From: Parietaria judaica
Lineage: Eukaryota > Streptophyta > Magnoliopsida > Rosales > Urticaceae
Length of the DNA: 64,000 bases
Direction of reading: 5' to 3'
Assembly: GCA_954871525.1 (NCBI GenBank)
Contig: OX940864.1
Coordinates: 7,062,001-7,126,000, forward strand
Shown: positions 49,282 through 64,000 of the stretch, piece by piece
How the letters are laid out: every line of letters begins with the position of its first letter
How positions within the stretch are numbered: position 1 is the stretch's first letter
Position numbers and translations under genes: made by a program
Notes under the pieces: model-generated
Told to the model about the DNA's origin: nothing
The model's database searches: none
What the model saw: only the letters and a program-made list of their open reading frames with translations

Positions 49282-50514
49282 AAGAAACATGGAAGAGAAG
49301 TTATAGTAATGTAATATTTATTTTTGGAAGTTTATGAGAATATAATGAATAAATGATACCGAATGATAGTTTTCCATGGTTAACTTTTAGAAATATTAAT
49401 TGTTCAATTGAAAGTTCTTGTATCTATGTTGCTGAAATAAACTATAGAAAAGAGGATATACATATATAATATATCTATGAAGTTATCTAATATTGTAAAT
49501 ACTTTGGATTTCAATTGAACTGTGAGCAATGAAATGAAAAAGGGCTAATAAGTATTCAACGGGACGGCATAGACTCAAGGTCTTTTTTTTTTTTTTTAGC
49601 AACAAATGTACTTAACTTCCACTTTATTAAAGATATGGGGTTTTTAGGGACATCGGATACATTCAAAGACGCAGTAAAGTTGAACTTGGATACATTCCAA
49701 GTTTCGAACCTCAGTAAAGTGAAACTTGAATATTTTTGCCACTGAAAGAAAGACTTAGGTCTATGCTGCCTCGAGTGAGTATAATTTGGATAAATTTGCC
49801 ATCATTAACGGAATGGAACATAATAGAAGTGGAAGAATTGTTAAGTGAAAATTACATCATGGACATAGAGACTAAGCTTTATTTTATTATTCAAAGAAGT
49901 CAACTATATATGTATAGACAGATCATTAACGTGATCGCCACTTTATCCGGCATATCTTTTTATCTCTGATTTGGCTCTCATCTCATGTTACACATTTGAA
50001 ATATACAAATGCCATTTTGGGCAACAAGGACCGTGCTGACTTGGCAGTCGTTAAACTTCTCATGAAGTTAACACCAACCTAGATTATTTTAATGCTTTCT
50101 TTCTGTTTCAGGTTTAGACGAAAAATAATTATTATTTATTGAATTGAGGTTGTGGAGAACAGACTTAAAACACCATTTTCAGCATTTACTGCTTCTGTTC
50201 TGCATGAAAATGGAGGACTCTTTTCCGGGAAAATGATCGATTTTCTCGCCTGATTCTTCCTCGTGATTTCCACCCAGGTAACCTCTGGTAAACTCTCTTG
50301 CTAATCTTGCTTGTGTAGACCTTGAATTTGTTGGATTTTCTTCATCGTCAAATTGCATCATTGGTTTTGTGTTGATGTTTTGATAGAAACATCAATAAGC
50401 TGAGATTATTGCAATTTTTAAACTTAAATAGTTTGGACTTTTCGTTGTTTTAGGTGAAGAGCTTTTGATTATGAGCTCTACTGGAAATCGATATTGGAGT
50501 CCGGTTTGATTAAT
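49282..50514. other. Spacer between the two GT47 genes
   Basis: The spacer holds the 3' UTR of copy 1, a MITE-like repeat (49563-49800) and, from about 50100, the leader of copy 2. A leader intron probably runs from 50278 to 50455, at the same place as in copy 1. Confidence 0.5.
49563..49800 (+). repeat. MITE-like repeat between the GT47 genes
   Basis: GACGGCATAGACTCAAGGTCT at the left end and AGACTTAGGTCTATGCTGCC towards the right are inverted to each other, and the centre shares several words with the insert in intron 2 of copy 1. No target duplication is clear. Confidence 0.5.
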
Positions 50515-52741
50515 ATGGATCTAAGATATACGAGAAAACGGATTGCTCGGTTCTTCATCGGCTTAGCTTTCATCTCTTTGCTTCTTCACCTCTTCTTTGT
50601 GAGAATTTCGAATGTGTTCTCGGTCCATAATAGTACTTCAGCGCTTGAATCAGCAAACAATTATTATTTGAGACAGGTGAGATTAAGTATAGATTTGATC
50701 ATATTGTAAATAATGAATATGATTTTAATTTGTTTTTGGTTTTTTGACTATTTAATTTATGAACAATCTTGACAGAATAGTAGTGATGAGAAACCGATAC
50801 TATCTTCACAGCCTTACGACGACCCCAGAAGCGAATATCACGGTAATAATTTACTTTTTCCTATAATTTGTATTTTTTTAAATCATGTATCTATTCCCCA
50901 CTAAATTTTAGTCACAAATTTTCTTAATTTCTGCAACCTTTGACTCATTTTTGAGGCTGTCAATGCTAATATTTGAGCATTTTATTTTTAGTATCTGGCT
51001 TGCAGGAGCTGCGTAATGGTAAAGATTTTAAATTTTCTGATACAAGTATACAACCTAATAGATCTTTTGTATTAGTCATAGAGTTTTTGTCGGGTACTCT
51101 CGGTTTTAAGACTGAGGTCAATCCTAAGATAACTGAGGACTACTTTATCATTCAGGGAACTATGCCAACAGCGACGAGGTATTCCACGATCAACGTATTT
51201 TCCTTGAAGATTATCGAGAGATGAAGAGAAGCTTGAAGATATACGTTTACCCTCACGATCAAAATGACCCTTTTGCCAACGTGTTATTGCCTATGAATTC
51301 CGAGCCCGAGGCTAATTATGCCAGTGAAAGTTACTTCAAGAAAGTCCTCTCAAAAAGCCAATTCATCACTGAGGATTCAAATGAGGCAGATCTTTTCTTT
51401 CTTCCTTTCAGTATCGTACGTTTGCGTTTCGACCCTCGGGTCGGCGTTGATGGTTTACAAGATTTTATCAAGGACTATATAGTCAATGTTAGTCAAAAGT
51501 ACCCGTTTTGGAACCGGACCGGCGGGGCCGACCATTTTTATGTTGCATGTCATTCGATCAGCCGGTCAGCGATGCAAAAGTTAGAGAGTGCGAAATTTAA
51601 TGTTATTCAAGTTGTTTGCTCTTCAAGCTACTTTCTTAGTGGGTACATTTCTCACAAGGATGTTAGTCTTCCCCAAATTTGGCCAAGAGAAGGAGATCCT
51701 CCAAATCTTCTTTCATCAAATAGGTAACATACTTCTATTGCTAGTTTTTCTTTTATAGATTGAGGCCATGCAAACACACACACACACACACAATCAATAA
51801 ATTATAGTTTATTCAGAACGTATGCGATACGGCCCGTGATCTTGATCTCGTTATGGGACAAATGATTGAAAAACAAACACAAACACGAAGACCACGAGAG
51901 GCACGGAGAACCCTAGAACTCAAATGAATTAATTTGGGTTTAAGTAATCTTCATAATGAGGAAAAGACCCAATATAGCTAGGTCCAAATTTGCTTACGGA
52001 TTAACTAAACTTAATAATTATGTTTTAAAGCATAATTAAGGAAATTAAACACACTCTTGGCGCCTAGGGTATTTCGGCCAAGGGGCTAGCCAAACCCCTC
52101 TCGTCCCTTCGTGCCTTGGATTCCGGCCTCGTGCTCAGGCCTGTTGCCAGGTTCCATTCTACGTAAATATTTATAAAATATAACAACACATTGATCTGGT
52201 CCTTGCTAAGAAGTACTATTTCATTGCTTTGCCGGGTATTCTAAATTATAGGAAAAATTTGGCATTCTTCGCCGGAGCCGTCAATTCCCAAGTGCGTAAA
52301 AGCCTAATTCAAGAGTGGGAAAACGACACCGAGATGTTTGTTCACTCGGGCCGTCTGACGACGCCGTACGCTGACGAACTGCTCGGGAGCAGGTTCTGCC
52401 TCCATGTCAAAGGCTTCGAAGTCAACACAGCTCGGATCGCTGATTCTCTGCACTATGGCTGCGTTCCGGTGATTATCGCCGACTACTACGACCTACCCTT
52501 TGCCGACGTGTTAAACTGGAGAAGCTTCTCGGTAATTGTAGCCACCGCAGACATTCCGTTGCTCAAAAAGATTCTGAAAGAGATCGGCGACGAAGAATAT
52601 TCGAAGTTGCAGAGCAATGTCATGAAGGTTAGGAAACACTTTCAATGGAATCTCCCTCCTCGTGATTACGACGCTTTTTACATGGTGATGTACGAGCTTT
52701 GGCTTCGCCGTAGCCCATTTCGAATTTCCTTTAACGTGTAG
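50515..52741 (+). CDS. GT47 exostosin-type glycosyltransferase, tandem copy 2
   Basis: Four exons, 50515-50676, 50776-50842, 51156-51723 and 52252-52741, give 428 residues. The order matches copy 1: membrane anchor (about 12-32), variable stem, then the exostosin domain with DLFFLPFSIVRLR, GGADHFYVACHS, KFNVIQVVCSSSY, and FCLHVKGFEVNTARIADS. Most differences from copy 1 lie in the stem (exons 1-2); exons 3-4 are very similar. The ATG at 50515 starts the basic anchor sequence; codons upstream in frame are read from a TTG and belong to the leader. Intron 3 is 528 bases, 200 longer than in copy 1, and contains a CA microsatellite (51774-51792) and an LTR-like stretch. Both copies are intact, so the duplication gave two usable genes. 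Confidence 0.93.
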
Positions 52742-52784
52742 AAGAAACGTGGAAGACAAGTTACTGTAATTATTGTAATTAACT

Positions 52785-52859
52785 TTCTTCTTCTTCTTCT
52801 TCTTCTTCTTCTTCTTCTTCTTCTTCTTCTTCTTCTTCTTCTTCTTCTTCTTCTTCTTC
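52785..52859 (+). repeat. (TTC)25 microsatellite
   Basis: Twenty-five uninterrupted TTC units, starting 44 bases after the stop codon of GT47 copy 2, so probably in its 3' UTR. Confidence 0.97.
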
Positions 52860-53162
52860 AAGTTTATGTGAATTTAGTGAATGGATTTCAACCAAACATG
52901 TTAAAAAGAACTTCCTCATCTGATGATGCTTGGAATTGTATCTAGCGTTAAACCAGTGCCGGGGATTTCGCGTTTTCTTTTTCAGCTCAATCTCGACTTG
53001 GTGGGCTTTCAAAAACCAGTCACATCCCGGCTTCCAAACACTGGTTCCCGTTCCAATCCCGGTTCTTTATGAGTTGGTTTCTTTTTATTTTGCTTCCTTG
53101 TGGATACTAATGTGCTTTCTTTGTGCTACACCGGTACCGGAGAATAAATATAATTATTAAAT

Positions 53163-53607
53163 GAGAAATGACTCTTAATAGCCAAATTGAAACGTTTGAT
53201 TAGCCAAATAGTCAAACTTTCCTTGTTCTTTGCAAAATAGCCAAATTGATGAGGTGACTATTTAATAACATATTTTATACCTATAATACCCTTTTAACAT
53301 ATTAACGTGTATTAACAAAGTTAATTTTTCTTAAAAATAAGAACATTTACTTGTGTTTACAGAAAATCTATATTAACGTATATTAACTGAGTTAATTTGT
53401 TTAAAAATAAAAAATCGTGATTAAAATTTTAACAAAAATTTAATTTCTTTTTAAACAAATTAACTTAGTTAATACACGTTAATACAAGGGTAATACGGTC
53501 TTTCGTGATTTATTAATGTGGTTGGTTGACTATTTGATAATATTAATCAAAAGGTTGGTTATTTTGCAAAATAATTTTTCTAATTTGGCTATATGGGTAT
53601 AGAGCCC
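53163..53607. mobile_element. MITE with 9-bp target duplication, Mutator-type
   Basis: A perfect 9-base duplication TTATTAAAT flanks the 445-base element (53154-53162 and 53608-53616). The ends share ATAGCCAAAT inverted at about 20 bases from each border, but the outermost bases differ, so the inverted repeat is old or degenerate. The inside is AT-rich and non-coding. Confidence 0.8.
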
Positions 53608-53861
53608 TTATTAAATTATCATTTGTGAGTAAATATTGATTTATTACTCATGTTAGGTTAGGCGTAATTCTAACCGAAATTAGAAAATACGGAAAAATAA
53701 TTTATTTGATAGAAAATAAAAAGAAAAAAGAAAAATCTGGTGAGTGACCTGACCCGATCACACACACACATCAAGGAAGGGCAAAAGGGAGAAATAAGAG
53801 TTGGCAATTGTTGACTTTTCTTAATCCCTTCCCTTCCATTCCATGGTGTTGATAGATAAAG

Positions 53862-54253
53862 ATGGAGAGAAATCTGGTGGTCGGAGCGTTTCTTCTTTTT
53901 CTGAGTTTCTCCAATCTTCTTCTTTCGTCCCAGGAGATTCCCGTAACTGGTAAGTGCTTCATCTTTCTCTGAATTTGGTCGTGAAGCGATGATGAAGGAG
54001 GTTTGAATCGGTGGCAGGAAGCAACGAGGAATCCTCTGCTTCAGCGGAGCTTGAGAACCAGGTGTGTGTCGTCGTCGTCGTCGATCTCTTGAGAATTGCA
54101 TTTGGTTTTGTGGCTGAAATTGAGAGTGTTGAAACGCAGGTTGGAGAATGGGGGAAGAGAAGGTTGGATTTGGAGAACACGCTGGATTACCCCGGCGCCG
54201 GACCCAACACAAACCACGACCCGTCCCCTCCGGCTCCGACCGGAAGGCGTTGA
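53862..54253 (+). CDS. PSY: Small secreted peptide precursor, PSY (sulfated-tyrosine peptide) family
   Basis: Three exons, 53862-53949, 54018-54061 and 54140-54253, give 81 residues. The N-terminus (MERNLVVGAFLLFLSFSNLL) is a clear signal peptide, cut probably near residue 25. A short acidic variable part follows, and the C-terminus carries DYPGAGPNTNHDPSPP. This matches the plant PSY pattern as I know it (PSY1 is DYGDPSANPKHDPGVPPS): Asp-Tyr for tyrosine sulfation, then N and HDP with prolines for hydroxylation. Such peptides are released to the apoplast and promote cell expansion through leucine-rich-repeat receptor kinases. The motif is followed by only seven residues (APTGRR start), so C-terminal processing must be short. 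An overlapping upstream ATG at 53843 in another frame could lower translation. Confidence 0.85.
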
Positions 54254-56698
54254 GTAATAAAAGTAGAACTTCGTTAAATTAATATCTCTTTAATTAATCA
54301 AATTATAGTACGAGTTTAGTGGCCTAAAATTCCGTATTCCGTAACGGGGAGATTGAGCTCGCGAGCACTAGACCGAGTTAAGGAAAAAATAATAATGATA
54401 AATGTATCTTATATAAATAATATATATACATAGTATTTAAAGATGAGTTCTACTACTCTATTTAAGTTGAAGTTGAAGTTATAAGATAAATATAGAGTTG
54501 TATATTCTTAGTTTTAAACTTTTAATTGCAATATTAGTGAAATTTTATCATCTTATCAAAATTGATGAATTTTACGTTAGTTTAAATTAGCACCGTGTAA
54601 AAATATTATTTAAAAAAATATTACTTTATTGTATTTCATGTAATTTTTTTTTTTTGGCGGTTTATGCCTTCATAATTTGGGCTCATGCACGTTTTTAACA
54701 CCTTAAACCGTCGACAAGTAAAGAAGAAGCATCGCTCCTTAGACACGTACCACATTGCATTAATACATATATACATAAAAAAACTATGTTTAGACTCCTC
54801 GAAATAGTGCAATATGTTTGAATTTTTAGTCGTTGCTCCTTAGCAATTATATCTATTAGCACTTAACTTTTATGTGCACGTGGATTATTGATTTTATGTG
54901 CATGTGGATTATTGAATGTAAAAGATAAACTAAAACCATATGTTAAAAGTGCAAATTTTTTAATCAACAAATCACATCTACGGTGTCCGTATAATTATTG
55001 ATTGAGTGTATCGAGTATAAATGACTTGTTTAACTTGTAAAATTGAATTAGCATAGTCGAGTACTTATTAAAAGTTTACAAATACTCCTATCGATATGTC
55101 CATAAATCTTTCAATCTTACCCTTCAAAAATTAGATTTTGGGATGACTCATCTCAAATTCTCAAGCATTAAATTTAAGAGAAACCCCAAAATTCATTCAA
55201 GGTTTAAGAGAAATACCCATAGTTTCAATTAATTCATTTATGCCTATTTTTAATAAATTTTGGACCATTATAACCTTAGAATTATTCCTATATTTATCTG
55301 ATTTTAAATCAATCTCCTCTGTCTGTCTCTCTCTCTCGCGCGATCTCTCGCGACCACCATCGCCGGATTCGGGCGGAGAGCGCGGCGACCGAGGAGGTTG
55401 GACGACAACAACCAACAAGAGTTGCGACCCAAATCCACCGAAGACCCCACATCTCAAATCACAGATCTACGATTTAGGAATCACTGGCGGTGGCGAGGTC
55501 GCCGGCTACGGCGGAGGAGGGCGATGGACGCCCGTCGGCATGTTTAGTGTTAAGATATTTGAATTTGAATTTTGTTTGTATTACATGTTGAATACGTAAA
55601 TGGAATTACATATTCATGTCTTCAATAATCGTAATTAAATTTACAGATTTTTCGGTAATTTAATTTACAGTTTGAACTTGGTTTATATATTCACAAGATT
55701 AGTAAATATTTCGTAAACATATTTATGTTATCCGTAAATAAATTTACAATTTTTCAAAGCTGTTCATATATTTACAGTTTTATGACTACATCTTTCTTAT
55801 ACTTTCGTAAATATGTTTACAATTTAATTTCGTAAATATTTCTATAGTTCTATAGTTTCGTAAATATAATTACAGTTTCATAATCACGTAACTCGTTAGA
55901 ATTTTGAATAATAGGGAGAAGATATTTGAAAATTATTAAGGGAGGATTTTTTTTTCAAAATTTTGTTTTTAATAGGGAGAAAAAATTCGAAAATGTAATT
56001 AATAGGGATAAAGATTAATCAGTTATTTACTTTGCTATATTTAAGGAATTTTTTTTATTTTTATTTTATTAATTAATTTGAATTATTAATTAGTTTTAAA
56101 TGTAATTTAAATTCCAAATATTAATTAAGTAATTAATTCGAAGGGTAAATTAGTCCATATTTCAATTAATTGGTAGTTTTACTTACTAAAAATAGAAATA
56201 TGTATTTTCTTTTTAAAACCTTGAGTCACAAATGAGTATTTCTTTCATTTACCCTTAAATTTAATATATTACGGAGAGAGACCCTCCACGTTATACTTTT
56301 TTCGATGGTACTCCATTTGAATCGACATAAACTACTTTTTTTTAAAATAAATAAATAAAAAACCATAAATATCGCGGTGCCTAAATTTTAAATAAAAATT
56401 ATACCTATATATATACACACACATATATATAATCTTCATTATAAAGTAATTAAGTAATAATAAGAGAAAAAATCAAACACCCTAAGGTCGGGTCTATGTG
56501 TAACCTGGCACGTGTCCCAAACATAGCAAGGGCTTTTGCGTCATTTCCAGCATCGGGTGAAACCTCCCCCAAAACCCTAACGCATTAAACCCCGAAAGAG
56601 CGAAGCCAGTCGTGCCATTCCGCGAAAGCCCAGTTTGAGCTTCGCCGAAAACCTTCTCATTCGAAAGCCTCTCGCTCCATCCACCACCGGAGACAACC
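54254..56698. other. Spacer between the peptide gene and GAR1
   Basis: The first 900 bases are AT-rich with no feature. From about 55160 to 56270 lies a composite block (see its own entry). The 200 bases before the GAR1 ATG are less AT-rich and probably hold its promoter and leader. Confidence 0.5.
55160..56270. repeat. Composite repeat block with a G+C-rich core, possible MULE derivative
   Basis: ATTAAATTTAAGAGAAA near the left end and, inverted, ATTAAATTTAAGGGTAAA at the right end suggest inverted ends. The core at 55320-55545 is G+C-rich and open in one frame for over 100 codons, but without a recognised domain. It is followed by about 300 bases in which CGTAAATA and TTTACA words recur. 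I could not find a 9-base target duplication. Confidence 0.35.
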
Positions 56699-58363
56699 AT
56701 GCGACCACCCAGAGGCGGCGGCGGATTCAGGGGCGCTCGCGGCGGCGGCGGATTCGGCTCTAGAGGCGGCGGCGGCGGTCGCGGCTTCGGTGGTCGCGGC
56801 GGCGGTGGTCGCGGTTTCGGGTTCCGCGACGAGGGACCTCCTGAAGAAGTTGTTGGTATGTTGAAGGCATTGACTGCTCTCTGCTTCTCTTTCGGTGTTT
56901 GTTTCGAATCGACTCGCTATTTCATGTCTTTGATGCTTTTAAGCTATGAAATCTGCCCACAATGGTGTTTTCTCTTTACAAGGTGTGATGAGAACCGAGC
57001 CATTGTTGGTCTGCACATCTCTCTCCTGTTTTTTGCCTCGTATATGGACTCTCTGTTTTGTAGGAAGCTACAGATTAGGGTTACGAGTAAGAAACTGGTG
57101 AATAATGTGTTTAGTTCTAAGAAATGGAGGCAGCGACTGTTCTCTGCTTCTCTGTGTCTGTGTTTGTCTCGACTCGATTTGCTGTTCGCCGTGTTGATGT
57201 TTTGAAGCTTAGAGAAAATGGTTTCTCATAAAAAGCCAGATGAATGATTGTGAAATAAAGTGGTCGGTTTTACGAAAATGGAGGCATTACTGATCACTGT
57301 GTTGAAGTGTTGGTGCTTCGAAGCTGTGTCGTTGTTCGGAAAATGCGAGCTATGCCATCATTTTGCGTGTCTAATCAGATTGTAGTTTTTGGGTCGTTCA
57401 CAGTTGTTTCATTGTGAGAATATGACTGTTTGCAGAGGTTTCAACTTTCCTCCACGCATGCGAGGGGGATGCAGTAACAAAGCTGACGAATGAGAAGATA
57501 CCCTTCTTCAACGCTCCGATCTATCTCCAGAACAAGACTCAGATTGGGAAAGTTGATGAGATTTTCGGCCCCATCAACGAGTCTGTGAGTATTCGGTTGA
57601 TATATGGGCTATTCCTTGCTTGTTTTTGACTTGTGATGTTGATTCTCTACATTTCCGAGCGTAGTTATTCTCCATTAAAATGATGGAAGGCATTGTTGCA
57701 ACATCTTACGGATCTGGAGACAAGTTCTACATCGACCCGGCAAAGCTTCTGCCTCTTGCAAGATTTCTTCCCCAGCCAAAGTAAGTGTTTCTCTAATAAA
57801 TTTGCTAAGCATTAACTCAAAACGTCACTCGGGTTTAACTAAAGTTCATATGAATCCATGTTGAGATATCTTATATATTCAAAACTAAAACCTTCTAGTG
57901 TATAGCATTGTTGATCGTACAATCATTGAATCGTGCAATGCCTTCAATGTTTTGACACGAGACAGCACTCGATTATTCAGATCATTGAATAATGCAATGC
58001 CTTCCTCAAGAATGTTAAAACGTTGATTACTTAGCCAAATTCTTTGAAAGAAAACCTTGTATATATGATCTTTGATGCATTATTGCTACGAAAGCCGTTT
58101 ATGGAACATATAGATCTTTAATTGTACAATCATGCAATGCCTTCATTGTTTTTTGCTTTCTAATTGTGATTGCACTCCAAAACAATTGCAGGGGACAGAG
58201 TGGTTTCCGAGGCGGTGGCCGTGGAGGCGGAAGAGGCGGAGGCAGAGGAGGCGGCCGTGGTGGAGGCTTCCGTGGCAGGGGTGCCCCGAGGGGAGGAAGA
58301 GGTGCCCCATTCAGAGGCCGTGGCGGCGGTGGCGGTTTCAGGGGCAGAGGGGGGAGATTTTAG
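56699..58363 (+). CDS. GAR1: H/ACA ribonucleoprotein complex subunit 1, GAR1
   Basis: Four exons, 56699-56855, 57436-57584, 57665-57780 and 58192-58363, give 197 residues. GAR1 is one of four core proteins of H/ACA snoRNPs, which guide pseudouridylation of rRNA in the nucleolus, and of plant telomerase RNP. Two RGG-rich arms (residues 1-45 and about 142-197) enclose the conserved core of about 95 residues, with [31 protein letters not shown] and FGPINES. The core ends with [20 protein letters not shown]. Arm length and both positions agree with the plant family. ORFs in other frames of the last exon (RR-rich or EA-rich) are artefacts of the GGN repeats. Confidence 0.97.
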
Positions 58364-59037
58364 GAACCGGTACTGTAATTTCTCTGTTTTCTTTGTTGTT
58401 GTTTACGAACACTCCTTGGGACAGAGAAAAAGTGCTTTTGCTGAATTCAGGTTTTGCGTGTCGTTTTTCAGCAAAGCGGCTATTTTCACTGCATTGTAAT
58501 CTTTTTACCTTAACTGCAATGTTATTTAATATCAGTCTTTTTCTATAGCTTGTATGAAGGGAAATACTCTTTTCAATTCTGCATGCTTGACCGAAAACCA
58601 TAAACCGAACAATTTATTTGGAATGCATTTTCTGAAGCGGTACCGAAGGTTAATTTGTGCCCAGTATTATCCAATGTTGGTAATGTTCTATTGCAGTACA
58701 CTTAGTTTTATGCTCAGTAACATTTCGATTATTTTAACAAAACTTAAAAAAAAAAAACATGTTTGCAAAAACTAGTAAATTCTGAGAAACCAACAATAAA
58801 ACTCCATTATATAATAATTTGATAATACACTTTTGTATGAAAACAATACAGACAAGCTCTCTTCATCGTTGAAGCAAAACTATGAAGGTCCTCAACAAAA
58901 CAGAAGGAGAAAATCAACGACAATTCGTTTTATTCAATTTGCATATCTTAGGTATAATACGTAAATCCGAAAGAGGGAAAATCCGACTTCAAAACGAGGG
59001 AATTTAAGCCAATCGCCTTTATTCGGAGAAGCATTGT
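58364..59037. other. Convergent spacer, GAR1 and GDH 3' ends
   Basis: About 670 bases between two converging genes hold both 3' UTRs. There is an A-run at 58747-58757 and no other signal. Confidence 0.6.

Positions 59038-64000
<4,963 letters not shown>

Larger units (their letters stand above)
52742..53861. other. Spacer downstream of GT47 copy 2
   Basis: The spacer starts with a long TTC microsatellite, then a CCGGTT-rich patch (52945-53090), then a Mutator-type MITE (53163-53607). The last 200 bases should hold the leader of the peptide gene. Long poly-Glu and poly-Lys ORFs on the minus strand come only from the microsatellite. Confidence 0.6.

Noticed and set aside
51820..52250. LTR-like sequence in intron 3 of GT47 copy 2, with ACGTA near both ends
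   Set aside because: The segment between the ACGTA words does not start TG and end CA and has no inverted ends, so I do not call an LTR.
52511..53012. ORFs with long poly-Lys and poly-Glu runs on the minus strand
   Set aside because: They are translations of the TTC microsatellite in the 3' UTR of GT47 copy 2.
58132..58548. Arg/Trp-rich and Glu/Ala-rich ORFs in the last GAR1 exon
   Set aside because: Shadow frames of the RGG-coding repeats; the GAR1 frame continues the conserved core.

Overview
This is plant nuclear DNA from a eudicot. Every gene but one is split by introns with GT/AG borders, the spacers are AT-rich and full of transposon debris, and the proteins are plant-specific or plant-type (SYP1 syntaxins, KNOLLE, R2R3-MYB, SIP aquaporin, plant GT47, PSY peptide). 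I joined exons by hand; all reading frames close exactly, and the protein lengths agree with the families as I know them. No CRISPR array, rRNA gene, operon or plasmid-like feature is present.

Layout, left to right: a plant O-fucosyltransferase of the EDA30 type (5' end probably missing); a 12-exon SYP131/SYP132 syntaxin; about 5 kb of transposon-rich spacer with a solo LTR; an R2R3-MYB of subgroup 21; the 20S proteasome subunit PAG1 (minus strand); a tafazzin-like acyltransferase; the intronless cytokinesis syntaxin KNOLLE (minus) with mitosis-type promoter motifs; the SIP1 aquaporin (minus); an APY1/2-type apyrase (minus); almost 6 kb of spacer with a hAT element and a second solo LTR; a large ankyrin-RCC1 gene with two LTRs back to back in one intron; two tandem GT47 genes; a small secreted peptide gene that looks like a PSY precursor; GAR1 of the H/ACA snoRNP; and glutamate dehydrogenase (minus).

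The genes are not an operon, but the set is not random. EDA30, SYP131 and an ankyrin-RCC1 gene lie side by side in Arabidopsis chromosome 3, and GDH/GAR1 and APY/SIP1 are neighbouring pairs on both chromosome 3 and chromosome 5 (recalled, not searched). The window therefore looks like a rearranged version of an old eudicot gene block. Several genes act in secretion and the cell surface: two Qa-SNAREs, Golgi-type glycosyltransferases, an apyrase and a secreted peptide.

The best-supported new observations are the mobile elements, six of which I could delimit to the base by target-site duplications: two solo LTRs, a tandem LTR-LTR insertion, two Mutator-type MITEs and one hAT element. The tandem LTR insertion ends about 20 bases before a splice acceptor. 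I found no evidence for an undescribed multi-gene system.
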